Shown: one piece after another, positions 24,682 through 32,013 of the stretch
How positions within the stretch are numbered: the first letter of the stretch is position 1
Layout of the letters: every line of letters begins with the position of its first letter
Assembly (NCBI GenBank): GCA_027485405.1
Contig: JAIXRB010000033.1
Span: 1 to 34,904 of the forward strand
Direction of reading: 5' to 3'
Length of the DNA: 34,904 bases
Source: Leptospiraceae bacterium
GTDB lineage: Bacteria; Spirochaetota; Leptospiria; Leptospirales; Leptospiraceae
Position numbers and translations under genes: made by a program
The notes under the pieces: model-generated
What the model saw: the letters and a program-made list of their open reading frames with translations, nothing else
The model's database searches: none
What the model was told of the DNA's origin: nothing

Positions 24682-25314
24682 ATGGAACCAGACTTTTGGA
24701 TCGAAAGATGGAAAAATCGTCAGATAGGCTTTCATGAATCTGAAACCAATGCTCTTTTACGAAAGCATTTGCCAGAAGCCTGGAAAGTATCTGGAAAAAA
24801 AGTCTTCGTGCCTTTGTGCGGAAAGACACTCAGCATTCATTGGTTTCTAGAGTTAGGTTTAGACGTGATTGGGGTAGAGCTGAGTGAAATAGCCATCTTG
24901 GAATTGTTTGATGAACTCAATCTGAAACCAAAAATTGAAGAGATATCTTTCGGTAAGAAATTTAGCTCAAAATCCCTGATTGTTTTTCAGTCCGATTTTT
25001 TCAAACTCTCGAGCCGTGAATTAGGAGCCATAGACTTCTCTTTTGATCGAGCTTCTTTGGTCGCACTACCAAAAGACCTAAGAGCTCAATACACCAAACA
25101 TCTAATTGAAATTACAGAAAATGCGGCTCAACTCTTAATAGTTTTTGAATACGATCAAACGGCAAGTACAGGGCCCCCTTTTTCCATCAGCGAACAAGAA
25201 ATTTCAGAACACTATAGCAAAAAGTACAGCTATAATTGCCTTGAGAAAAAGGATTTAGAAGGTGGATTTAGAACGGCAACTCACGCGACTGAAAATGTCT
25301 GGTTGCTAAATTAA
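24682..25314 (+). CDS. Thiopurine S-methyltransferase (TPMT) family protein
   Basis: 210 aa. SAM-dependent methyltransferase, cytosolic; bacterial TPMTs methylate thiopurines and in some species selenite or tellurite. Seen: the family N-terminus EPDFWIERWKNRQIGFHESETNALL; SAM-binding VFVPLCGKTLSIHWFLELGLDVIGVELSEIAI; FDRASLVALPKDLRAQYTKHL; and the late motif TGPPFSISEQEI. Length and motif order match the family. It stands behind a near-consensus promoter with an almost absent 5' leader, an unusual arrangement here. True substrate not inferable. Confidence 0.92.
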   Translation: MEPDFWIERWKNRQIGFHESETNALLRKHLPEAWKVSGKKVFVPLCGKTLSIHWFLELGLDVIGVELSEIAILELFDELNLKPKIEEISFGKKFSSKSLIVFQSDFFKLSSRELGAIDFSFDRASLVALPKDLRAQYTKHLIEITENAAQLLIVFEYDQTASTGPPFSISEQEISEHYSKKYSYNCLEKKDLEGGFRTATHATENVWLLN

Positions 25315-25407
25315 TTATTATATCCAGTGATTGCGATTGTATTGGGATTTGATATGGGCTTCGAGAGCTCACGATAGCAATATCTTTCAATACAAATTTG
25401 TAAACAT

Positions 25408-25758
25408 TTATCTCTTCATTACAAAGGAAGCAATTGATAGGCAAAGTCCTCCCCAAAAAGCCGCACCAAATCCTGGAACAGATATTTCATTCGGAAACAA
25501 TCTTCCTATCAGAATTAGAACTACCGCATTCGCGACTAGACCAAGTAGACCCAAACTCAAATAATAGAGAATCCAACCTATACCTAGAGTAAAAATAACA
25601 ACTACGAATCGTAAAACCCAATTCAAAACAATGAACAACATAACGACCATTACCGCAGTTGAGAGAGAACCTTTGACTCTGAAATCAGGATTGATCCAAG
25701 GAAAAACGAAAAGAACTACCACCGACTGGAGGGCTATTGTTAATACTAAGTTGATCAT
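25408..25758 (-). CDS. Small 4-TM membrane protein of the PF04020 (phage holin 4-2) family
   Basis: 116 aa. Seen: four hydrophobic segments (about 3-21, 32-50, 55-74, 78-110), with the family's LGLLGLVANAVVLILIGRLFPNEISVPGFGAAFWGGLCLSI pattern. Despite the Pfam name, chromosomal members are widespread and not phage-linked; there are no phage genes nearby. Function unknown, inner membrane. It follows the hybrid histidine kinase gene on the same strand with a 37-bp gap and may be cotranscribed. Confidence 0.85.
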   Translation of the reverse strand: MINLVLTIALQSVVVLFVFPWINPDFRVKGSLSTAVMVVMLFIVLNWVLRFVVVIFTLGIGWILYYLSLGLLGLVANAVVLILIGRLFPNEISVPGFGAAFWGGLCLSIASFVMKR

Positions 25759-25795
25759 TTTTTTTATACTCTCTAGTTCTTTTTGATTTTAAAAT

Positions 25796-27463
25796 TTAAG
25801 AACATGGCATCGAACTATTCAGAATCTCTGACAGCGTTTCTTTAATGATAGAACGGTTATAGGGTTTTGCAACATGAAACTGGAATCCAGATTGTTTTAT
25901 CTTTTCTTTCTCTTCGGGTAGGCAAAGACCTGTACATGCGATAAAGAAAAACTCTTTTCTTTTCTCTGGTCTTGTATTGCTGATAACCTCAATTCCTGTT
26001 TGACCTGGCATTTCAATATCTAAAAAAATGATCCCTTCATCGCTTGCATTGATCCAATCTAAAGCACTGTTACCATTGTCTACTTCTGTAATTTCCATAC
26101 CAAATGGTTTCAGATAGTTTAATAGAATTTTGCGATTCAATTCATTATCATCAGCAACGAGTGCCTTTTTTGTATGCAATCGTTTCAAAAGCAAATCTTC
26201 GGGAAGGGCTTTTTTCTGGGGTTCAGAGGCATTGGAAAGCCCTGGTTGCATTTCAAGTCGAACTATGAACTTGGTTCCTATATTCTTCTTTGATCTGACT
26301 TCAATCGTTCCCCCCAGTGATTTTACGGCGGCATCGACTATAGAAAGTCCCAATCCACTACCGACCAATTCTACTTCTTTTGGGGAAAAACTGATGTACT
26401 TTTTGAATAGATTGGGAATGATTTCCTCATTGATTCCTGGACCAGTGTCTTCTACTGTAAGGATCATTTTCGTTTCAGTTTTGTCTTCTTTTTCAAGATC
26501 GACAGATATGGAAACCTTACCTTTTTGGGTAAACTTGAATGCATTGCTCGTTAGGTTCCAAAGGATTTTTTCAATTTTTCTTTGGTCACCAAAATAGAAA
26601 TTTTTCACTCTTGGGTCTTTTGTTAACTGAAAGCTAATTCCTTTTCTCTTTGCTTCTGTTTCAAAGAAATTAGAAAGCGATGAAATAGTCTCCTCAAAAG
26701 AAAAAATCCTTTGGTTCGAAATCATACCTTTTGTTTCCAGTTGAGAAAGGTCAATGGTATCGTTCACTATTCTTAGAATTATCTCGGTTGAATTTCTGAA
26801 TTGATTCAATAGATTGATTTTTTCGGGATTTTTTTCATCATTTAACAAAATATCAGTGATTCCGAAAAGGGAATTGAGTGGATTCCTTATATCATGACTG
26901 ATTGCCGCAATAAAGTCTAATTTTGATTCATTGGCGGCGGCGGCTGATCGCCTAGACTCTTCCAACTCTTTAGTCTTTGATCTAATGTCTATTAAATGCA
27001 CTACTTGCTTCGCCAGGATAGAAAGACTTTGTTTTTGCTTCTCATTTAGTTGTTTTGGCTTATTGTCTATTACGCACAATGTGCCTATATTGAGATTGTC
27101 TGGTGTGGTGAGGGGGTGGCCCGCATAGAAAATAACGTTCGGGTCGTTTACGACCAAAGGATTGTCAAAAAAGCGTTCATCCTTTGTTGAATCGGGGATT
27201 TCAAACAAAGTGTTGCCCAGTATTGCATGCGCACAAAAAGCAACTTCTCTCGGTGTTTCAGGAGCGGAAAGACCGTACTTTGCTTTGAACCACTGTCGCT
27301 CTTCATCGATCAAACTGATCAGAGCGATTGGAGTTTCACAAATCTCGGAAGCTAACTTTACAACATTGTTAAAAATCTCTTCTTCGACAGAATCCAAGAT
27401 TTCATAGTATTTTAGCTTTTCCAATCGCTCTTTTTCGTTGGATGCCAATGGAGCTGAACGCAT
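25796..27463 (-). CDS. Cytosolic GAF-HisKA-HATPase-REC hybrid histidine kinase
   Basis: 555 aa, no transmembrane segment. Domains seen: GAF at about 20-165 (FCAHAILGNTLFEIPD, GTLCVID); HisKA with intact H-box AAISHDIRNPLNSL (His190); HATPase with N box ILWNLTSNAFKF (~300-311), G1 VEDTGPGI (337-344), G2 GSGLGLSIV (368-376); REC with DD (438-439), phospho-acceptor Asp482 in FLDIEMPGQTG, Thr511, Lys533. All catalytic residues are present, in contrast to the two kinase-like proteins at the left end. Senses a cytosolic cue; output presumably via a separate phosphotransfer protein or response regulator, none of which lies in the window. The small PF04020 protein follows. Confidence 0.93.
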   Translation of the reverse strand: MRSAPLASNEKERLEKLKYYEILDSVEEEIFNNVVKLASEICETPIALISLIDEERQWFKAKYGLSAPETPREVAFCAHAILGNTLFEIPDSTKDERFFDNPLVVNDPNVIFYAGHPLTTPDNLNIGTLCVIDNKPKQLNEKQKQSLSILAKQVVHLIDIRSKTKELEESRRSAAAANESKLDFIAAISHDIRNPLNSLFGITDILLNDEKNPEKINLLNQFRNSTEIILRIVNDTIDLSQLETKGMISNQRIFSFEETISSLSNFFETEAKRKGISFQLTKDPRVKNFYFGDQRKIEKILWNLTSNAFKFTQKGKVSISVDLEKEDKTETKMILTVEDTGPGINEEIIPNLFKKYISFSPKEVELVGSGLGLSIVDAAVKSLGGTIEVRSKKNIGTKFIVRLEMQPGLSNASEPQKKALPEDLLLKRLHTKKALVADDNELNRKILLNYLKPFGMEITEVDNGNSALDWINASDEGIIFLDIEMPGQTGIEVISNTRPEKRKEFFFIACTGLCLPEEKEKIKQSGFQFHVAKPYNRSIIKETLSEILNSSMPCS

Positions 27464-27589
27464 ACCCTAATAGGCAATGAACTTGTATTTTACTCAAGTC
27501 GAATTTAAGTCTCTTTATTTCATTTTTTAATCGTGATTGCAAAAGAAATATGTTGCCGTATCACATTCTAGAGAACAAAAATTAAAAAT

Positions 27590-28642
27590 ATGAGTCAAAT
27601 CAATTCCAATGCCCCCATCCTAGTTACAGGAGGAGCGGGCTACATAGCATCTTGGATCATCCGTTACCTTCTTGAAGATGGTAAAAAAGTAAACGCCACT
27701 ATTCGTAGTTTAGCCGATAAATCAAAAATTGAACACTTGCTAGATTTGAAGTCTCAGTTTCCAGGTCAATTAGAACTCTTTGAAGCAGATCTATTAAGAA
27801 GAGGCAGTTTTGCAAAATCCATGGAATCAGTTGAATTGGTTATGCACACTGCTTCTCCTTTTTTCATTTCCGGGATAAAAGATCCAGATAAAGAGCTCAT
27901 CCAACCGGCGCTAGAGGGAACAAGAAATGTCTTAGAAACCGTCAACCAAACTACTTCGGTAAAACGTGTTGTCCTTACTTCCAGTGTAGCGGCTATTATG
28001 GGTGACAACATAGATTCTTTGCAAGTACCCAATCAAACCTTTACCGAGGAACATTGGAACAGCACAAGCAATCTAAAACACCAGCCCTACCCTTATTCAA
28101 AAACTCTTGCAGAAAAGGAGGCTTGGGAGATTGCGAAACAGCAATCAAGGTGGGATCTTTTGACCATCAATCCATCGTTTGTGATGGGCCCTTCTTTATC
28201 GAAGCGTCTTGACGCAACTAGCGTAGACTTTATGCGAAACATGTTACGGGGAGCTTTTAGGCCAGGTGTTCCCGATACGCGAATAGGTTTTGTCGATGTT
28301 CGAGATGTTGCAAAAGCACATATACTTGCAGGCTTCACTAAGACGGCGAAAGGAAGACATATTCTTTCCAATCGGGTGATTCCGATGCTAGAAGTTGGAC
28401 AGATTTTAAAGGCTCACTATGGTAATCGATTCCCTCTTCCGACTGGCAATCTACCCAAACTGCTTGTCTATCTCATCGGACCATTGTTTGGTCTAAGCTG
28501 GACATATACCAATACAAATGTAGGTCAGCCCATGAACTTGGACAATTCTTATAGCAAAAGAGACTTGGGATTAGTATATCGACCTTTAGAAGAAACCTTC
28601 GTTGATCATGTTCAACAATTATTAGCAATGAAGCTTATTTGA
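27590..28642 (+). CDS. Extended SDR, dihydroflavonol-4-reductase/NAD-dependent epimerase family
   Basis: 350 aa. Seen: Rossmann motif ILVTGGAGYIASWIIRYLL (GGAGYIAS at 14-21), NATIRS, FEADLLRRGSF, VMHTASPFF, VKRVVLTSSVAAIMG (catalytic Ser), and the YPYSKTLAEKEAW active site (Tyr167, Lys171, YxxxK). Matches bacterial DFR-like/aldehyde-reductase SDRs that reduce carbonyls with NADPH; substrate unknown. Cytosolic, no signal. Its TGA overlaps or abuts the start of the LpxH-like gene, so the two are an operon. It begins 127 bp from the divergent hybrid kinase. Confidence 0.9.
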   Translation: MSQINSNAPILVTGGAGYIASWIIRYLLEDGKKVNATIRSLADKSKIEHLLDLKSQFPGQLELFEADLLRRGSFAKSMESVELVMHTASPFFISGIKDPDKELIQPALEGTRNVLETVNQTTSVKRVVLTSSVAAIMGDNIDSLQVPNQTFTEEHWNSTSNLKHQPYPYSKTLAEKEAWEIAKQQSRWDLLTINPSFVMGPSLSKRLDATSVDFMRNMLRGAFRPGVPDTRIGFVDVRDVAKAHILAGFTKTAKGRHILSNRVIPMLEVGQILKAHYGNRFPLPTGNLPKLLVYLIGPLFGLSWTYTNTNVGQPMNLDNSYSKRDLGLVYRPLEETFVDHVQQLLAMKLI

Positions 28643-28647
28643 GTATT

Positions 28648-29415
28648 ATGAAGAAGAAAAAATTTAAAGCCATTTTTATTTCCGATATTCATTTGGGTAC
28701 CAAGCATTGCAAAGCATCCCTTTTGCTTGAACTCTTAAAAAAGGTTAAATTTGAATACTTATATCTTATAGGTGATATTGTTGATCTTTGGGCTTTAAAT
28801 TCTCATTGGTACTGGGACAAAGACCATGGAAAAGTATTGGAAAAATTTCTGAAGTACAGCAGAAAAAGAAAAGTTCATTATATCTTAGGGAATCATGATA
28901 TGGTTTTCAGAAATCTACTTTTAAAGAATGAATTTCAGTTTGGTGACATTCCACTTTCAGATTTTATAGTTTATCAGTCTGTTAAAGGAAAACGAATTCT
29001 CCTCATCCATGGAGATCAGTTTGATGGCTTTATGCGAAACCTTGGCTGGCTCTATCATTTAGGAGATAAAACCTATGATTTTGTTGTGTTTTTCAATACC
29101 CTTCTAAATAGAACGAGAAAACTCTTTGGCAAAGAGTACTGGTCTTTGGCGGGTTACTTAAAAAAAAAAAAAAAAACGGTACTAGCAAACGTTACGAAGT
29201 TTGAAACAATATTGATTCAATATGCCAGAGACCATGAGGTTGATGGAGTCATTTGCGGTCACACTCATAGTCCTTCCCTTCGTAATCTTGAAGACTGCAT
29301 CTATATGAATGATGGTGACTGGGTGGACAGTTGTACTTTTATCGCCGAAACCATGGAAGGTGATTTCTACTTGTTTGATTATAAAATGAAAGAGCTAGGT
29401 CGAGTAGAGTTTTAA
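28648..29415 (+). CDS. LpxH-like metallophosphoesterase (COG2908) with a 17-A coding homopolymer
   Basis: 255 aa from ATG 28648; a TTG at 28639 overlapping the upstream stop is the alternative. Seen: metal-binding FISDIHLGT (Asp13, His15), YLIGDIVDLW, YILGNHDM, LLIHGDQFDG, and VICGHTHSPS, the calcineurin-like metallophosphoesterase set. The length and YWSLAGYLK-type segment match UDP-2,3-diacylglucosamine pyrophosphatase-like proteins of COG2908. Likely hydrolyses a phosphoanhydride in lipid metabolism, though true LpxH activity is not proven. Odd: codons LKKKKK are written with 17 consecutive A (29160-29176), a slippage-prone tract mid-gene. Confidence 0.88.
   Translation: MKKKKFKAIFISDIHLGTKHCKASLLLELLKKVKFEYLYLIGDIVDLWALNSHWYWDKDHGKVLEKFLKYSRKRKVHYILGNHDMVFRNLLLKNEFQFGDIPLSDFIVYQSVKGKRILLIHGDQFDGFMRNLGWLYHLGDKTYDFVVFFNTLLNRTRKLFGKEYWSLAGYLKKKKKTVLANVTKFETILIQYARDHEVDGVICGHTHSPSLRNLEDCIYMNDGDWVDSCTFIAETMEGDFYLFDYKMKELGRVEF
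29160..29176 (+). repeat. 17-nt poly-A tract inside the LpxH-like gene
   Basis: Seventeen consecutive A residues begin in a Leu TTA codon and run through five Lys AAA codons into ACG. No other homopolymer in the window is close to this length. Such tracts permit replication slippage or RNA polymerase slippage, which would shift the frame. Confidence 0.95.
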
Positions 29416-29440
29416 ACAAAGCATCCCATTTTGATTATTT

Positions 29441-29467
29441 GGGTTTAAAGCTCTTAATCTTTAACCC
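29441..29467. terminator. Candidate bidirectional hairpin between convergent genes
   Basis: GGGTTTAAAG (29441-29450) faces CTTTAACCC (29459-29467) with one bulged T, between the stops of the LpxH-like (+) and ferritin-like (-) genes. There is no U-tract on either side, so this is a weak terminator call. Confidence 0.35.
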
Positions 29468-30102
29468 ACTGATAAAGTAAGCTGACTTAAAAATTTCTGA
29501 AATAATTTTTCTTCTTTTTCAACAAGTTCGTTCAATCGAGATTGGAAACGGCTGTCAAGTCTTTTCAATTCATCGGACATTTCTTCCAGATGCCCTTGTT
29601 CCTCTAAGATCAGATTCTGAAGGCTAAGTAACTGAGAATTAGATCGAAGAAGCTCATCGTATGCTCCATAAACGGTCATGGCTCGCAATTCTATAACTGT
29701 TGTCGTGTAAAGATAAGCGAGATAAGCAAAGATATCTTTCGAAATAGCATCTCTTTTCAGATTTTTCCGAACTGTTGCATCTAACTTTGCAAAATACATT
29801 TTTGCAGAGGAGCCATTCAATAGTTCATTTGGTTGATATCCAGAGTTAAAGTCTGCTCTAATCAACCGAGCCGCTTTTTTAAAAAATAGTGCATGTCTAG
29901 CTTCTTCTGTGGCATGTCGAAGTATCATCTCCGAAGTGAATTCATTAGATTGTGTTAAGAGGATTTTTCGGGAACCTATATGCTCTAAAAGCGAAAGGGT
30001 ATTGAGCCAAAGGGCATGCTTTTTATTGTCTTTAATCACTGAGGTTAGAAATGAATTCAAAGGCGGATCCAGGGTCGTCAGATTTTCCTTTACAATTGGC
30101 AT
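29461..30102 (-). CDS. Ferritin-like di-iron four-helix protein
   Basis: 213 aa, all helical, no signal peptide. Seen: four metal-ligand segments in ferritin-like order: Glu in LLEHIG, ExxH in ATEEARHALF, Glu in VIELRAM, ExxH in LILEEQGHLEEM. This E / ExxH / E / ExxH set is the carboxylate-bridged di-iron signature shared by ferritin-like, rubrerythrin and MiaE-type proteins. Possible roles: hydroxylase, oxidase or iron/peroxide handling; which one is not clear. It lies downstream of the TetR gene on the same strand (62-bp gap), so it may be under the same operator as the membrane hydroxylase opposite. Confidence 0.75.
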   Translation of the reverse strand: MPIVKENLTTLDPPLNSFLTSVIKDNKKHALWLNTLSLLEHIGSRKILLTQSNEFTSEMILRHATEEARHALFFKKAARLIRADFNSGYQPNELLNGSSAKMYFAKLDATVRKNLKRDAISKDIFAYLAYLYTTTVIELRAMTVYGAYDELLRSNSQLLSLQNLILEEQGHLEEMSDELKRLDSRFQSRLNELVEKEEKLFQKFLSQLTLSVG

Positions 30103-30164
30103 TTGATTTCCAGGATTTTTCGAGGAATTTGAAAGGATACTTTTTCTTTATCAAAATACATTCT

Positions 30165-30737
30165 TCAATTCTCGAGAGAATCTAAGAACAAATCCATTAC
30201 TTTTATGAAATTTTTCCTAGATTTCAAAAGAGGTTCACCTTCTAATTCCGCAAGATTCAAAAGAGCTTGATTCAACATACCCAAAATTAGTTGCGATGCT
30301 TCTTTGGAAGGAATTTTTCGTATCGATCCTTTTCTAATTGCATTTTCCAGAAGGAGATTAATTCCGTTTACAACAGATTCTTCATCTAACTGATTGATTT
30401 CTTGTAAACTGAGAACACTCGGCAAGTCTTTGATCCAAATTTGAACAAAGTATTTATCTTCAGTCAGATTCAAGTTTTCAGACCATCTTTTTCGAAATTC
30501 TTTCCAATCCCATTTGTCAAGTTCGTGAATGAGTTCATTGTTGTAGGCTCGACACATCTCGAAAAAGACTTCCTTTTTGTTTGAAAAATGGTGATACAGA
30601 GCTCCTCGAGTCAGATTTAAGCTTGTATAGATATCTTCAATCGATGTATCATTGTAACCGTTTTTTCCAAAGAGTTTGCGAGCTACTTTGAGGATTTGTC
30701 TTTTTGTTTCCTCACCTTGTTCGATTTTTAAACTCAT
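30165..30737 (-). CDS. TetR/AcrR family transcriptional repressor
   Basis: 190 aa from ATG 30737 (a longer frame to 30764 runs into the promoter). Seen: the N-terminal TetR HTH (TKRQILKVARKLFGKNGYNDTSIEDIYTSLNLTRGALYHHFSNKKEVFFEMCRAY, residues about 10-62) with the typical GALYHHFSNKKE recognition helix, and an all-helical ligand-binding C-terminal domain. Cytosolic dimer. Most TetR proteins repress a divergent gene; a perfect palindrome lies in the 103-bp gap to the YeiB-like gene. Ligand unknown. Confidence 0.93.
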   Translation of the reverse strand: MSLKIEQGEETKRQILKVARKLFGKNGYNDTSIEDIYTSLNLTRGALYHHFSNKKEVFFEMCRAYNNELIHELDKWDWKEFRKRWSENLNLTEDKYFVQIWIKDLPSVLSLQEINQLDEESVVNGINLLLENAIRKGSIRKIPSKEASQLILGMLNQALLNLAELEGEPLLKSRKNFIKVMDLFLDSLEN

Positions 30738-30789
30738 TCGTATAGTTTGAATATTTTTCCACAAAAGTCAAATTGTTTTGTCTTTTTCC

Positions 30790-30817
30790 TTGACGAAGAA
30801 ACATACATACCTATAGT
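30790..30817 (+). promoter_or_regulatory. Promoter for the YeiB-hydroxylase operon
   Basis: TTGACG (30790-30795), 16-nt spacer, TATAGT (30812-30817). The -10 lies inside the palindrome, so repressor binding should block RNA polymerase. A GGGAAG Shine-Dalgarno (30831-30836) precedes ATG 30841. Confidence 0.65.
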
Positions 30818-30828
30818 ATGTATGTCAA
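30800..30828 (-). promoter_or_regulatory. Promoter for tetR and the ferritin-like gene
   Basis: On the minus strand, perfect TTGACA (30828-30823), 17-nt spacer, TATGTT (30805-30800). The -35 and -10 flank and overlap the palindrome, so this promoter too should be autoregulated. It overlaps the plus-strand promoter face to face. Confidence 0.5.
30801..30825. promoter_or_regulatory. Perfect 10+5+10 palindrome, probable TetR operator
   Basis: Arms ACATACATAC (30801-30810) and GTATGTATGT (30816-30825) are perfect inverted repeats around CTATA. The size and symmetry match TetR-family operators, and it lies between the divergent tetR and YeiB-like genes. It overlaps both promoters listed next. I did not see another copy of these arms in the window. 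Confidence 0.8.
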
Positions 30829-30840
30829 TAGGGAAGTTCC

Positions 30841-31983
30841 ATGAAAAACGAAAGTAGGATGATGTATTTGGATCTGTTGAGAGGTTTCGCCATTTTGGGA
30901 ATCCTCATATCAAATTTACCAGCAATTGCAGAACCCCCTTATGGCATGAAAATTGGTTATACGGATCTATCAGTCTTCGTCTCATCGCTAGGCTATTTTT
31001 TTGTCACTGGGAAGTTCTTTTTGATTTTTTCATTTGTGTTTGGTTATGGCTTTACTATTCTCATCAAGAGTTCAGAAGCAAAAGGCTTGGATACAAAAAG
31101 AATCTTCTTTAGACGACTGCTTGGACTTTTTTTGCTAGGAGTTCTACATGCTTGCTTTTTCTTCAATGGCGATATTTTGGTTACATATTCGATTCTAGGA
31201 ATTTTTCTTTTCTTGTTTAAGGATGCAGATTTTAATAAAATTTTGAGAGTTAGCTTAATCTTCTGGATTCTATCAGCCTTATTTTATGGATTCATTGGTC
31301 TTCTCTCATACTATAGTTCAAACGAAGATCCGACTTTAACAAAAAATTTGACAGAGCAGTCGATCCACGGCTATCTCGGTAATTTCGTAAGTTCAACCTT
31401 ACAAAGAATGACCGAGCTAAGGCTCACTTTTCCTTTTATTATCTTATTTAATTGGCCATCAGCTTTCTCTTTGTTTTTAATTGGACTTTGGATGGGTAGG
31501 CAGAACATTCTGCAAGATCCAAATACTTTTTTTAATCGGTTCAAAGCCTATTGGTTTTATATATTTCTGATCGGGACTATTGGAAATAGTTTTTTCATCT
31601 GGGGCAATCTGCAAATCTCCAGCTACTTTCATAGCTTTTTTACCTGGGCCTCTTTAGCGATAGGTGGCTTCGCATTCTCCTTGCTTTATTGTTACGGATT
31701 GCTAAGGCTTTCCAATTCTGAAAATCGAATTTTAAATTATCTAAAAACTGCAATGGCGGCTGTAGGCAGTATGTCTCTCACAAATTATCTTTCACACTCT
31801 ATTCTATTGGCGTTCTTTTTCAACGGTTGGGGACTTGGTTTCTATGGAAAGTTACCACCTGAAAAATATATGCTTCTCATTTTTCCAATTTATGGATTCA
31901 ACTTGGTCTTTAGTGTGATTTGGAAAAAGTATTTTCAAATGGGTCCTTTTGAAATTCTATTGAGGAAGATCACTTATGGGTAA
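30841..31983 (+). CDS. YeiB/DUF418-like multipass membrane protein
   Basis: 380 aa. Seen: the family start MMYLDLLRGFAILGILISNLPAI, YFFVTGKFFLIFSFVFGYGFTILI, RRLLGLFLLGVLHACFFFNGDILVTYSILGI, and about nine to ten hydrophobic helices, ending with LTNYLSHSILLAFFF and GPFEILLRKITYG (the DUF418 C-terminal GPxExLxR). DUF418 proteins sit in the inner membrane within the acyltransferase-3-like superfamily; function is unproven. Good Shine-Dalgarno just before ATG 30841. First gene after the palindromic operator and 30 bp before the hydroxylase fusion, so an operon. Confidence 0.9.
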   Translation: MKNESRMMYLDLLRGFAILGILISNLPAIAEPPYGMKIGYTDLSVFVSSLGYFFVTGKFFLIFSFVFGYGFTILIKSSEAKGLDTKRIFFRRLLGLFLLGVLHACFFFNGDILVTYSILGIFLFLFKDADFNKILRVSLIFWILSALFYGFIGLLSYYSSNEDPTLTKNLTEQSIHGYLGNFVSSTLQRMTELRLTFPFIILFNWPSAFSLFLIGLWMGRQNILQDPNTFFNRFKAYWFYIFLIGTIGNSFFIWGNLQISSYFHSFFTWASLAIGGFAFSLLYCYGLLRLSNSENRILNYLKTAMAAVGSMSLTNYLSHSILLAFFFNGWGLGFYGKLPPEKYMLLIFPIYGFNLVFSVIWKKYFQMGPFEILLRKITYG

Positions 31984-32013
31984 CTCGATTTTAGGCTAAG
32001 ATTTATTACTTCT

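Noticed and set aside
25339..25393. Imperfect stem (GTATTG..GATAT / ATATC..CAATAC) between the methyltransferase and PF04020 genes
   Set aside because: Internal loops are unequal and no U-tract follows; too weak to call a terminator or structured RNA.
25408..25758. Phage holin implying a prophage remnant
   Set aside because: PF04020 proteins are widespread chromosomal membrane proteins, and no other phage gene, integrase or att site is visible.
30120..30175. Imperfect inverted repeat (TCGAGGAATTTGAA / TTCAATTCTCGA) between tetR and the ferritin-like gene
   Set aside because: Two bulges and a loop of about 30 nt; could be chance in AT-rich DNA.
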